Below, one piece after another: positions 15,022 to 23,258 of a stretch of 64,000 bases of DNA. Within the stretch, counting starts at the first letter, position 1. The number at the start of each line of letters is the position of its first letter. The stretch is taken from assembly GCA_035655155.1 (NCBI GenBank), contig DASRVH010000107.1, positions 1 through 64,000 on the forward strand, read 5' to 3'. The position numbers were made by a program, and so were the translations under genes. This DNA comes from Lentisalinibacter sp035655155 (GTDB lineage Bacteria; Pseudomonadota; Gammaproteobacteria; Steroidobacterales; Woeseiaceae). Under the pieces are notes generated by a model, which saw nothing but the letters and a program-made list of their open reading frames with translations, did not search any database and was not told where the DNA came from.

Positions 15022-16074
15022 ATGACGGAACGAGGACAGGTAGATACCAACCTGCTGAAGGGCTTCTCTCCGCTCGACGGACTCAAGCGCGAGAATCTGT
15101 CGGCGCTCGCGAAGAAGACCCGGGTCCACGAACTGGACGCGAATCAGGTCCTGTTCCGCGAGGGAGATTCCGAGAAGCGTACGCTGTATATCGTCAGCGG
15201 CAGCGTCGAACTCGTGGACGGCAATCAGGTGGTGGAAACCATCCAGGGCGGCACCGAGGAGGCCCGCAACCCGCTCTCGCCCATCCTGCCGCGACGCTAC
15301 ACCGCTCGCACCCGCACGAAGATCCAGTATCTAAACATCGACAGCGACCTGCTGGACGTGATGCTGACCTGGGACCAGACCGGCTCGTACGAAGTGAGCG
15401 AGTTGCGGGACGATCAGACCGAGGGCGGCGACGACTGGATGACCACGCTGCTGCAGACCAAGGCGTTCCACAAGATCCCGCCCGCCAATATCCAGGCGAT
15501 CTTCATGCGCATGCAGCAGATCAACTACAAGGCCGGGGATCAGGTCATCAAACAGGGCGCCGAGGGCGACTATTTCTACGTCATCACCCGGGGCAAATGC
15601 GCGGTCACCCGCGAGACGCCGCTGAACAAGGAAGGCATCCGGCTGGCCGAACTGGGCGTCGGCGACACCTTCGGCGAAGAGGCCCTGATCTCCGACGCCA
15701 AGCGCAATGCCACGGTCACGATGCTGACGGACGGCTCGGTGATGCGCCTCGGCAAGGACGATTTCAACACGCTGCTGAACGAGCCCATGCTCGAGTGGGT
15801 GGACTACACGGAGGCCCAGGACATCGTGGCGAAAGGCGGCCAGTGGCTGGACGTGCGCCTGCCGAGCGAGTTCGACAATTACCACCAGGAAGGCGCGGTC
15901 AATATCCCGCTCTATTTCATCCGGCTGAAGCTCGGCACCCTGGACAAGGACAAGCGCTACGTCGTCTGCTGCGACACGGGACGGCGCAGCTCCGCCGGCG
16001 CCTACATCCTGAGCGAGAGGGGCTTCAACGCCTGCGTCCTGCGCGGCGGCATCAACAGCGCCCGCAATCCCTGA
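15022..16074 (+). CDS. Tandem cyclic-nucleotide-binding domains fused to a rhodanese domain
   Basis: A 350-residue cytoplasmic protein. The first cNMP-binding-like domain (about 10-120) is degenerate. The second (about 145-260) retains a recognisable phosphate-binding cassette: GDTFGEEALISDAKRNATV. A rhodanese domain fills about 265-350 and has a candidate active-site Cys in VVCCDTGRRSSAG. Rhodanese domains move or sense sulfane sulfur, and cNMP domains sense cAMP/cGMP, so the fusion suggests nucleotide-gated sulfur or redox handling; the actual function is unknown. It has no DNA-binding helix-turn-helix, so it is not a CRP-type regulator. It converges with the pilZ end of the fab/tmk block. 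Confidence 0.8.
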   Translation: MTERGQVDTNLLKGFSPLDGLKRENLSALAKKTRVHELDANQVLFREGDSEKRTLYIVSGSVELVDGNQVVETIQGGTEEARNPLSPILPRRYTARTRTKIQYLNIDSDLLDVMLTWDQTGSYEVSELRDDQTEGGDDWMTTLLQTKAFHKIPPANIQAIFMRMQQINYKAGDQVIKQGAEGDYFYVITRGKCAVTRETPLNKEGIRLAELGVGDTFGEEALISDAKRNATVTMLTDGSVMRLGKDDFNTLLNEPMLEWVDYTEAQDIVAKGGQWLDVRLPSEFDNYHQEGAVNIPLYFIRLKLGTLDKDKRYVVCCDTGRRSSAGAYILSERGFNACVLRGGINSARNP

Positions 16075-16092
16075 CCGGCAGCCGCTGCGGCC

Positions 16093-16431
16093 TCACATGG
16101 TGTGGGTGGGCTTGTCCCCGCTCAACGCGCCTGCCAGGTAGTTCTCGATCTTCTTCTGGGTGTTGCCCTGGTCCTGCTCGGAGAACTGGACGCCGATGCC
16201 GGCGGTCCGCTTGCCCTGGGCTCCCTTCGGCGTCATCCAGATCACCTTGCCGGCCACCGGGATCTTCTCGTCCTCGCCCATCAGGTTCAGCAGCATGAAC
16301 ACCTCGTCGCCCAGCCGATAGGAACTGTTGGTGGGTATGAACAGGCCGCCGTTGTGCACGAACGGCATGTACGCCAGATACAACGCGCTCTTGTCCTTGA
16401 TCGTCAGCGTCAGCAGACCCGGCTTGGACAT
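16093..16431 (-). CDS. pilZ: PilZ domain protein (type IV pilus PilZ)
   Basis: A 112-residue PilZ-fold protein, last gene of the pabB-pabC-mltG-tmk-holB-pilZ series, exactly where pilZ proper sits in gammaproteobacteria. The beta-barrel is visible (LLTLTIKDKSALYLAYM, YRLGDEVFMLLNLMG, IPVAGKVIWMTPKG, RTAGIGVQFSEQD). Both c-di-GMP-binding signatures (RxxxR and D/NxSxxG) are missing: the corresponding stretch reads FVHNGGLFIP. This fits the original PilZ type, which acts in pilus assembly through protein partners rather than as a c-di-GMP receptor. It starts 18 bp after holB. Confidence 0.88.
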   Translation of the reverse strand: MSKPGLLTLTIKDKSALYLAYMPFVHNGGLFIPTNSSYRLGDEVFMLLNLMGEDEKIPVAGKVIWMTPKGAQGKRTAGIGVQFSEQDQGNTQKKIENYLAGALSGDKPTHTM

Positions 16432-16449
16432 GGTGAGATCCCTCGATAC

Positions 16450-17475
16450 TTATCCGGTGCCACCGCCGGACGATGCGCCCGTCGGTGAGCGTTCCAGGCC
16501 CGCCTGTTCCCCCCGGAACCCTTCGGCCCAGGGGATCAGCAGCGACTCCAGGGCCACCTGCTGCTCGTTCGCCGAGCCCGGCGGCTGGTTCCGCAGCCTG
16601 GTCACCCGATCTAGATAACAGAACAGATTTCGACTGTCCATGCGCTGCAGCACGCTTTCCGGCATCACGCCCGCCGGGGCCTGCGAACGCCCCGCGACCC
16701 GGCCGCGGATCAGGTCTCTCATCAACCGTTCGAGCCAGTCCATCGCGAACACGGCATCGGCCTTCGCCCAGCGTGCCGCCGCGTCCAGCGGACCCAGCCG
16801 CCCTGCCACGACGGCGCCGAGGTCGTCGCGGAAGCGTGCCGGCAGTTCCGCCTTGCCGTCGCGCACGTAGGCGACCGCCCGCAGCGGCGCTCCGCCGGCC
16901 AGCGCGAGGGCCTCGGGCCAGTCCGCCTCGTCATCCAGCGACTGCAGCCAGGCCAGGGCCGTGGCCGGCGCCGGCAGGGACACCCGCAGCGTCGCGCAAC
17001 GGCTCAGGATGGTGGCGGGCATGCCCGAGAGCGTGTCCGCCACCAGGATGATGAGCGCATCGCCTGGCGGTTCCTCCAGCGTCTTCAGCAGGCTGTTGGC
17101 CGCGTTCAGCGTCATGGCGTTTGCGGGTTCGATCAGCGCCGCCTTGCCGCCGCCCGCGTGGCTCTTCAGGCCGATATTCGCAACGAGAGCCCGCACCTGG
17201 TCCACCGAGATCCGTGCCTTGCCTTCCTCCGGCGAGATTCGCATCGCATCCGGGTGCTGCCGTCCGGCGGTCGGCCAGACCGGGCGCGACGGCGCGCCGC
17301 TGCCGCCGGCGAGGTAACGCGCGCAGAGCCAGTCAGCCAGTGCGCGCTTGCCCGTGCCGACGGGGCCGCTCAGCAGCAGGGCATGGCCGAGACGCCCGGC
17401 CGCGCGATTGCGGTCGAGGCTGTGGCAGATATCATCCAGCCAATTAATCTCTTTTTCTTCAGAGGCTTCTGTCAC
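16450..17475 (-). CDS. holB: DNA polymerase III subunit delta'
   Basis: A 341-residue clamp-loader subunit of the AAA+ fold. The P-loop-like GPVGTGKRALADWL lies near residue 34. Further along are ISVDQVRALVANIGLKSHAGG and KAALIEPANAMTLNAANSLLKTLEEPPG, the hallmark delta'/gamma segment, followed by a sensor region SRCATLRVSLP. The zinc module that normally follows the first helix (four cysteines before HPD) reads GAPSRPVWPTAGRQHPD with no cysteines, so the zinc site seems lost. It overlaps tmk by 17 bp, which implies translational coupling. Confidence 0.92.
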   Translation of the reverse strand: MTEASEEKEINWLDDICHSLDRNRAAGRLGHALLLSGPVGTGKRALADWLCARYLAGGSGAPSRPVWPTAGRQHPDAMRISPEEGKARISVDQVRALVANIGLKSHAGGGKAALIEPANAMTLNAANSLLKTLEEPPGDALIILVADTLSGMPATILSRCATLRVSLPAPATALAWLQSLDDEADWPEALALAGGAPLRAVAYVRDGKAELPARFRDDLGAVVAGRLGPLDAAARWAKADAVFAMDWLERLMRDLIRGRVAGRSQAPAGVMPESVLQRMDSRNLFCYLDRVTRLRNQPPGSANEQQVALESLLIPWAEGFRGEQAGLERSPTGASSGGGTG

Positions 17476-18115
17476 CTATCCAATCTCTTTTCTCGGCCAT
17501 GAGTCGATCGATGTGCAGTCCGATCTCCTTCTGCACCGACTGCAGCGGGCGGCTGGCGTCCACCACGGCGTAGCGTTCCGGCTCGGCTTCCGCGAGCGCG
17601 AGATAACCGGCCCGGACGCGCTCGAAGAAGGCACCCTGCTCGTTCTCGAAGCGGTCCGTGATGCCGCGGTCCCGGCTGCGCTGACGGCTCACCGGAAGCG
17701 GCGCGTCCAGCAGCAGCGTGAGATCCGGCCACAGGCCCGGGTGCACGATGTCCGCGAGCTGGCGTATGCGGCCCGTATCCTGGCCGCGTCCGTGGCCCTG
17801 GTAGGCCAGCGTGGCATCCGTGAAGCGGTCGCAGACGACCCAGTCGCCGCGCTCCAGGGCCGGGAGGATGAGGTTCTCGATGTGCACGGCCCGGGCCGCG
17901 AACATGAGCAGAAGCTCCGCCGCCGCCGGGACGGGCTCCGCCCGCTCGGCGAGCACGACGTCGCGGATGTCCTCGGCCAGCGGCGTACCGCCCGGCTCCC
18001 GGGTGCTGACCACGCCGTAGCCGGCGGCGCCGATGCGCTCGCAGATGAACCCCACGTTGGTGCTCTTGCCGACACCCTCGATGCCTTCCACCGTGATGAA
18101 GCGCCCCCTTTCCAT
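17459..18115 (-). CDS. tmk: Thymidylate (dTMP) kinase
   Basis: A 218-residue P-loop kinase that phosphorylates dTMP to dTDP. The N-terminal ITVEGIEGVGKSTN is the Walker A loop (about residues 7-20), STREPGGTPLAEDIRDV binds the nucleotide, DRFTDATLAYQGHGRG carries the catalytic DR motif, and the lid region DAPLPVSRQRSRDRG follows. Length fits the family. It is packed between mltG (2 bp gap) and holB (17 bp overlap). Confidence 0.95.
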   Translation of the reverse strand: MERGRFITVEGIEGVGKSTNVGFICERIGAAGYGVVSTREPGGTPLAEDIRDVVLAERAEPVPAAAELLLMFAARAVHIENLILPALERGDWVVCDRFTDATLAYQGHGRGQDTGRIRQLADIVHPGLWPDLTLLLDAPLPVSRQRSRDRGITDRFENEQGAFFERVRAGYLALAEAEPERYAVVDASRPLQSVQKEIGLHIDRLMAEKRDWIGDRSL

Positions 18116-18117
18116 GC

Positions 18118-19140
18118 TCAGCGCCTCCGCTCCCGCAGCCGCTCGAGATAGCGCTCCACGGCAGCCTCGTGCTCTTCCCGCGTGACCGAGAAGTCGTGGC
18201 TGCCGTCCGGCTCGCCGGTGGCCACGAAGAACAGCGCCTCGCCCGGCGCCGGATCCACCGCCGCGTCCAGGGAAGCGCGGCCCGGCAGGGCGATCGGTGT
18301 CGGCGGCAGACCCGCCCGGGTATAGGTGTTATAGGGCGTATCCGAGCGCAGGTCGCGGCGGCGGATGTTGCCGTCCCAGTCCTCGCCCAGCCCGTAGATC
18401 ACGGTGGGATCCGTCTGCAGGCGCATGCCGCGCTCGAGGCGCCGCGTGAATACGCCCGCGATGCGCCGGCGCTCGTCGTCCCGGGCGGTCTCCTTCTCGA
18501 TGATCGACGCCAGGATCAGCGCCTCGTAGGGCGAGTCGAGCGGGATGTCGTCGCGGCGCGACTGCCATGCCGCCAGCAGCTGTTCCTGCATCAGTGCGTA
18601 GGCGCGGCGCAGGATGGTCACGTCCTCGCTGCCCCGCGGGAAATGGTAGGTTTCCGGAAACAGCAGGCCCTCCGGGTGGTCCTCCCCGGCCTCGACGGCC
18701 TCTAGCAGCGCTTCCGGCTCGTAGGGCCGGAGGGTCGCCACGATGGACGGGTGCTCCTGCAGCGCGCGGACCGCCTCGGCGGTGGTCCAGCCCTCCACGA
18801 TGGTGAAACTGTAGAGGCGCACGTCGCCGGCGACGAACTTGGCCAGCGCCTCGGCCGCGCTCAGACCCGGCTGCAGCACGTACTCGCCCGCCTTGATCCT
18901 GGCCGCCTCGCCGGTCAGGCGGCCGTACCAGGAGAGCACGGCCGGATGGCCCAGCATGCCTCTGGACTCCAGATCGGCCGCCACCCTGGCGAGCGGCGTC
19001 CCGGGCGGGATCTCCACCACCGCGGGCGCCTCCAGGGCGAGCGGGCGATGCAGTTCCGCCCGCGCCCACAGCAGCGTGCCCCCGAGCGCCACCGCCAGGG
19101 CCAGCATGCCGGCCAGCGCCGCCATTACGAGCCTCGTCAT
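18118..19140 (-). CDS. mltG: Endolytic murein transglycosylase MltG
   Basis: A 340-residue YceG-family enzyme that cuts nascent glycan strands in the periplasm. One N-terminal membrane anchor spans about residues 4-26 (LVMAALAGMLALAVALGGTL). A LysM-like subdomain follows (PAVVEIPPGTPLARVAADLE). The catalytic domain has the essential Glu in ILASIIEKETA near residue 215 and the conserved QTDPTVIYGLGE, SDTPYNTYTRAGLPPTPIA and FFVATGEPDGSHDFS. The position between pabC and tmk is the standard gammaproteobacterial order. Confidence 0.95.
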   Translation of the reverse strand: MTRLVMAALAGMLALAVALGGTLLWARAELHRPLALEAPAVVEIPPGTPLARVAADLESRGMLGHPAVLSWYGRLTGEAARIKAGEYVLQPGLSAAEALAKFVAGDVRLYSFTIVEGWTTAEAVRALQEHPSIVATLRPYEPEALLEAVEAGEDHPEGLLFPETYHFPRGSEDVTILRRAYALMQEQLLAAWQSRRDDIPLDSPYEALILASIIEKETARDDERRRIAGVFTRRLERGMRLQTDPTVIYGLGEDWDGNIRRRDLRSDTPYNTYTRAGLPPTPIALPGRASLDAAVDPAPGEALFFVATGEPDGSHDFSVTREEHEAAVERYLERLRERRR

Positions 19141-19159
19141 ATTGCTGTCATTCCGGCTG

Positions 19160-20017
19160 TCATTCCTTCAGTCCCGCCGCCTCCAGCGCAGCCGTCAGCC
19201 GCGCGGTGAGCGGGCCCCGTGTCCACTCTCGCCTGCCGAGCCGGGCGACCGGCCAGAGCACGTACTGGCTGTTGGTCAGGAAGAGCTCCTCCGCCGCCAT
19301 GACCTCTGCCGGCTCCACCTCCCGGACCGTCGTATCGAGCCCCAGGCGGTCGGCCAGCTCCAGCACGAGGCCGCGCATGATGCCGGCCACGCCGGCATGG
19401 GTGACGGCCGGCGTCACCAGCCGCCCGCCGCGCACCAGGAACAGGTTGCTCATGGTAGCGCAGACCACCCGGCCGTCGCTGTCCAGCATCAGGCCTTCGG
19501 CAATATCGTCGATATCGACGATGCCATCCTGATCGTCCCATTCGGCCCGGGCAAGCACCTGTTCCAGCCGATCGAGGTGCTTTAGGCCGGCCAGCGCCGG
19601 ATTGCGGCCGAGGCGCGTGCGGCACCAGCGCAGCGCGACGCCGCGCTGCCGACGCTCCCGCGGCCAGCTGCGTGCATGCCCGATGCCCGCCAGCAGCCGG
19701 GCATCCGAATGCCGATAGGCGTAGCCCCGCTCGCCGTCGCCGCGGGTTGCCACCAGTTTCAGGACGGCCCGGCCGTCGTCCCCGGCCGGCATCCCGCCGA
19801 CGACCCGGGCGACGAAGTCCTCTATGCGCTCTCGCGCCGGCAGGCGCAGGGCGAGCCGGTCGGCGCCGAGACGCAGGCGCTCCAGATGCCGCTCGAGCAG
19901 TCGCGGCCGCCCGTCGCGCACCGCGATGGTCTCGAACAGGCCGTCCCCGTAGGCGAATCCGCGATCGTCGGGCCCGGGCGCGTCGGCCTCGCCGTCGAGG
20001 TAATGCCAGCGCATCAT
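19160..20017 (-). CDS. pabC: Aminodeoxychorismate lyase
   Basis: A 285-residue PLP enzyme of fold type IV that converts 4-amino-4-deoxychorismate to p-aminobenzoate and pyruvate for folate synthesis. The start region has RGFAYGDGLFETI, the PLP lysine is in LAGLKHLDRLEQVLARAE near residue 145, and VCATMSNLFLVRGG and PAVTHAGVAGIMR bind the cofactor phosphate. It overlaps the pabB stop by 4 bp (ATGA), so the two folate genes are translationally coupled. Confidence 0.92.
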   Translation of the reverse strand: MMRWHYLDGEADAPGPDDRGFAYGDGLFETIAVRDGRPRLLERHLERLRLGADRLALRLPARERIEDFVARVVGGMPAGDDGRAVLKLVATRGDGERGYAYRHSDARLLAGIGHARSWPRERRQRGVALRWCRTRLGRNPALAGLKHLDRLEQVLARAEWDDQDGIVDIDDIAEGLMLDSDGRVVCATMSNLFLVRGGRLVTPAVTHAGVAGIMRGLVLELADRLGLDTTVREVEPAEVMAAEELFLTNSQYVLWPVARLGRREWTRGPLTARLTAALEAAGLKE

Positions 20018-21429
20018 GCCGCGCCTCCGTGCCCCTTCCCTTGCGCTTGCCCTTGTCTTTTCCCCTGTCCTTGTCCCAGGGCCAGCAGCAGGCCCTTCGC
20101 CTTGGCCCGCGTCTCGGCCAGCTCGCGCTCCGGCTCCGAATCCGCGACGATGCCCGCCCCGGCCCGCAGGGTCAGTTCCGTGCCGTCGGTGACGACGGTG
20201 CGGATCAGGATGTTCAGGTCCAGCTTACCGTCCCGGGACAGATAACCGAAAGAGCCCGTATAGGCGCCCCGCGGGCCGGACTCCAGCGCGGCGATGATCT
20301 GCATGCAGCGGACCTTCGGGCAGCCGGTGATAGTGCCGCCGGGAAACACGGCAGCGATGGCATCGCCGGGCGTCACGCCGGCCTCGAGCTCGCCGGTCAC
20401 GTTGCTGACGATGTGGTGCACGTGGCGGTAGGTCTCGATGGTCATCATCTCGTCCACCCGCACCGTGCCCGGCCGGCAGATGCGGCCGAGGTCGTTGCGC
20501 TCGAGGTCGATGAGCATGACGTGCTCGGCCCGTTCCTTCGGGTGCGCCAGGAGCTCTGCGCTGAGCGCCCGGTCGTCCTGGCGGCTGGCGCCCCGCGGCC
20601 GCGTGCCGGCGATAGGTCGGGTGGAGGCGGTGCCGTCGGCGAGGCGGAGGAGCCGCTCCGGCGAGGAAGAGATTACGGAATGCCGGCCGACTCGCATGAG
20701 GCCGGCGAAGGGCGCCGGATTGGCGCGACGCAGCCGACGATAGATGATCGACGGCGTCATCCCGTCCGCGAGTCTGCCGTGCCAGAGTCGGGACAGATTG
20801 GCCTGGTAGACGTCCCCCGCCGCGATGTGGGCCTTCGCCTCGGCGACCGCCGCGAGGTAGTCTTCGGCCGGCTCCTCCGCGGCCGCACCGGCCAGTGCGG
20901 GACCGCCCTCGTCGGCGCCGCTGCGTGCCGTGCCGGCGTCGGCGGCCATCCGGTCGAGGCTGCCTTCGCTGCCGGGCTCCGCCACGGCCCAGCTGCGGCC
21001 GCTCTGCCGATCACGGATCAGGGCTCCCCTTACCCGCGTGGCGAGGGCGACGGGCAGGCCTGCCGGCGCGGTCAGCTGCAGCCCGGGCTCGATTTCGGCG
21101 GCGAGCTCGTAGCCCAGGTAGAGGAACCAGCCGCCGGCGAACGGCGCCGCGCCGGCGCCGGCCCGTTCGCGGCTCCACCACAGGTCCAGGGAGTCCAGGA
21201 ATCCATCGCCCAGCGGCACATCCGGCGGTGCCGCCAGCCTGCCGCCCGCTTCCAGCCGCAGGGTCTCTCCCGGCAAGGCGAACAGGAGGTCGTAGCGGGC
21301 CTGGGCATTGGTGCCCTCGACGCTCTCCAGCAGGAAGGGATAGCGCTCGGGCCACGCGTCGTGCATGGCGAGCAGGTCGGCACTGGCAGTAAGTTCACGC
21401 ACCGGATTCATCGATGGATCGTGCGGCAA
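20014..21429 (-). CDS. pabB: Aminodeoxychorismate synthase component I
   Basis: A 471-residue chorismate-utilising enzyme that, with a PabA glutamine amidotransferase encoded elsewhere, makes aminodeoxychorismate. The C-terminal catalytic half shows ERAEHVMLIDLERNDLGR, VHHIVSNVTGELEAG, FPGGTITGCPKVRCMQII and RGAYTGSFGYLSRDG. The motif that is PIKGT in E. coli PabB (Lys as nucleophile) is PIAGT here (P at residue 272), as in TrpE. The coupling to pabC supports the PabB call; an anthranilate synthase identity is less likely. The ATG at 21429 is used, and a second in-frame ATG lies six codons later. Confidence 0.88.
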   Translation of the reverse strand: MPHDPSMNPVRELTASADLLAMHDAWPERYPFLLESVEGTNAQARYDLLFALPGETLRLEAGGRLAAPPDVPLGDGFLDSLDLWWSRERAGAGAAPFAGGWFLYLGYELAAEIEPGLQLTAPAGLPVALATRVRGALIRDRQSGRSWAVAEPGSEGSLDRMAADAGTARSGADEGGPALAGAAAEEPAEDYLAAVAEAKAHIAAGDVYQANLSRLWHGRLADGMTPSIIYRRLRRANPAPFAGLMRVGRHSVISSSPERLLRLADGTASTRPIAGTRPRGASRQDDRALSAELLAHPKERAEHVMLIDLERNDLGRICRPGTVRVDEMMTIETYRHVHHIVSNVTGELEAGVTPGDAIAAVFPGGTITGCPKVRCMQIIAALESGPRGAYTGSFGYLSRDGKLDLNILIRTVVTDGTELTLRAGAGIVADSEPERELAETRAKAKGLLLALGQGQGKRQGQAQGKGHGGAA

Positions 21430-21472
21430 CGATCGTGCGGCGCGCCGGCACCGCCCGCGTACCCGGCTGCCG

Positions 21473-22714
21473 TCAGACGGCCCGGAAGATCAGCGTGCCG
21501 TTGGTGCCGCCGAAGCCGAAGGAGTTCGACATGGCCACCTGCAGCTTCGCATCGCGGGCCGTGTTGGGCACGTAGTCCAGGTCGCACTGCGGGTCCGGGT
21601 TGTCCAGATTGATGGTCGGCGGCAGCAGCTGATCGCGGATCGCCAGTATGGAGAAGATGGCCTCCACCGCTCCGGCGGCGCCGAGCAGGTGGCCGGTGGT
21701 CGACTTGGTGGCGCTGACCGGCAGCGAGGCCGCGTGGTCCCCGAAGCAGCGCTTGACGGCGACCGTCTCGGCGATGTCGCCGGCAATCGTGGACGTGGCG
21801 TGGCCGTTCAGGTGATCGACGTCTTCCGGGTTGAGCCCCGCATCGCCGAGCGCCGCCGCCATGCTCTTGCGGGCGCCCTCGCCGTCTTCCGGCGGCAGCG
21901 TGATATGGGAGGCATCGCCGCTCATGCCGAAACCCACGACCTCGGCGAGGATGGGCGCGCCCCGGGCTTTCGCGTGCTCGTATTCCTCGATGACCAGGCA
22001 GCCCGCACCGTCCGCGAGCACGAAGCCGTCGCGGTCCCGATCGAACGGGCGGCTGGCACGCTGGGGCTCGTCGTTGCGGGTGGACAACGCCCGCGCCGCG
22101 CAGAAGCCGCCGAGTCCGAGCGGTGTGGTCGCATATTCCGCGCCGCCCGCCAGCATAACGTCGGCGTCGCCCCAGGCGACCGAGCGGGCCGCGAGTCCGA
22201 TGCTGTGGGTGGAGGTGGTGCAGGCGGTGACGACGGCCAGGTTCGGCCCCGTCAGCCCGTGCATGATGCTCACGTGCCCGGAGATCATGTTGATGATGGC
22301 GCCCGGTATGAAAAATGGCGAGATGCGCCGCGGGCCCTGATTCAGGTACTTCTCGTGATTGGCCTCGATGGTGGCGATGCCGCCGATGCCGGCGCCCATG
22401 GCCACGCCTATGCGGCCGCGGTTGTCGTCGGTCACCTCCAGGCCGCTGGCCGCGAGGGCCTGGTTGCAGGCGGCGACGCCGTACTGCACGAAGGTATCGA
22501 TTTTGCGGGCTTCCTTCTTCGGGATACCGTGCGCTTCCGGATCGAAGTCTTTCACCAGGCCGGCGAAACGGGTGGCGAACGGCTCCGGGTCGAAGTCCGT
22601 GATGGGAGCCATCCCCGGGCGGCCTTCCACGACATTCTTCCACGCCTCGTCGACGGTGTTGCCGACGGGCGAGATGATGCCGAGTCCGGTCACGACTGCG
22701 CGGCGTCTCTCCAC
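21473..22714 (-). CDS. fabF: Beta-ketoacyl-ACP synthase II
   Basis: A 413-residue thiolase-fold condensing enzyme that elongates acyl-ACP with malonyl-ACP. The catalytic triad is visible: nucleophile Cys in VVTACTTSTHSIG (about residue 165), His in LNGHATSTIAGD (about 304) and His in KSTTGHLLGAAGAVE (about 342). The start RRAVVTGLGIISPVGN and the end NSFGFGGTNGTLIF are standard. It follows acpP by 72 bp and precedes pabB by 43 bp, the usual arrangement. Confidence 0.96.
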   Translation of the reverse strand: MERRRAVVTGLGIISPVGNTVDEAWKNVVEGRPGMAPITDFDPEPFATRFAGLVKDFDPEAHGIPKKEARKIDTFVQYGVAACNQALAASGLEVTDDNRGRIGVAMGAGIGGIATIEANHEKYLNQGPRRISPFFIPGAIINMISGHVSIMHGLTGPNLAVVTACTTSTHSIGLAARSVAWGDADVMLAGGAEYATTPLGLGGFCAARALSTRNDEPQRASRPFDRDRDGFVLADGAGCLVIEEYEHAKARGAPILAEVVGFGMSGDASHITLPPEDGEGARKSMAAALGDAGLNPEDVDHLNGHATSTIAGDIAETVAVKRCFGDHAASLPVSATKSTTGHLLGAAGAVEAIFSILAIRDQLLPPTINLDNPDPQCDLDYVPNTARDAKLQVAMSNSFGFGGTNGTLIFRAV

Positions 22715-22786
22715 GGGATTACCTGTTGCGAATGGGTGAAAGGGAAGCGCGGGCCGGGCGCACCGCGCCGGCCCGTGCCCGTGACA

Positions 22787-23032
22787 TCAGGAGGATTCCG
22801 ACTTGCGGGCGTTGATGTAGTCGATGGCCTGCTGGACGGTGGTGATCTTCTCGGCTTCCTCGTCCGGAATCTCGGTCTCGAACTCTTCCTCGAGGGCCAT
22901 GACGAGTTCCACCGTATCCAGCGAGTCGGCGCCGAGGTCGTCGACGAAAGAAGCATCGTTGGTGACCTCTTCTTCCTTCACCCCGAGCTGCTCGGCTACG
23001 ATGCTCTTGACCTGTTCTTCAATGCTGCTCAT
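22787..23032 (-). CDS. acpP: Acyl carrier protein
   Basis: An 81-residue acidic four-helix protein. The phosphopantetheine attachment serine is in FVDDLGADSLDTVELVMALE, near residue 37. Length and composition are those of the fatty-acid-synthesis ACP. The ATG has a GGAGAAA ribosome site. It is separated from fabG by 225 bp that contain a perfect 26-bp palindrome next to the fabG stop, so acpP is probably transcribed at a different level from fabD-fabG, as is known for acpP in E. coli. Confidence 0.97.
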   Translation of the reverse strand: MSSIEEQVKSIVAEQLGVKEEEVTNDASFVDDLGADSLDTVELVMALEEEFETEIPDEEAEKITTVQQAIDYINARKSESS

Positions 23033-23232
23033 TGCTTCTGTTTCTCCTTCGCAGAGACTGCCTGAATTCTACTGCCGGACCGCGGAGAGTCCCCCAATCG
23101 GCGATCCGCACCGGCCCCGGCTTTCACCTGAACGCAGCCGCTGCCGCGAACACCCCTTGCGCCGCCCCCTCCGGGCCCCGGCGCCTCCGAGGGCCGGTAT
23201 TGTATTGGAAAACCGGCCGTCCATTCTACAGC

Positions 23233-23258
23233 ACAGGCATCCGGGCCCGGATGCCTGT
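23233..23258 (-). terminator. Perfect 26-bp palindrome at the end of fabG (candidate hairpin/attenuator)
   Basis: ACAGGCATCCGGG is followed directly by its reverse complement, giving a 13-bp stem whose last base is the first base of the fabG stop codon on the plus-strand numbering. No U-run follows on the minus strand, so it is not a textbook intrinsic terminator. It could act as a partial terminator, an RNA-processing or 3'-end-stabilising hairpin between fabG and acpP. A second weaker inverted repeat (GGCCGGT...ACCGGCC) lies at 23192-23218. Confidence 0.5.

Noticed and set aside
12720..15086. 788-codon minus-strand open frame opposite the FadJ-like gene
   Set aside because: It shows no recognisable domain, while the plus strand carries intact hydratase and dehydrogenase motifs.
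16093..16431. PilZ protein as a c-di-GMP receptor
   Set aside because: The RxxxR and D/NxSxxG binding motifs are both absent.
23192..23218. GGCCGGT/ACCGGCC inverted repeat upstream of acpP as an operator
   Set aside because: Short GC-rich arms with a 13-base spacer are expected by chance in this composition.
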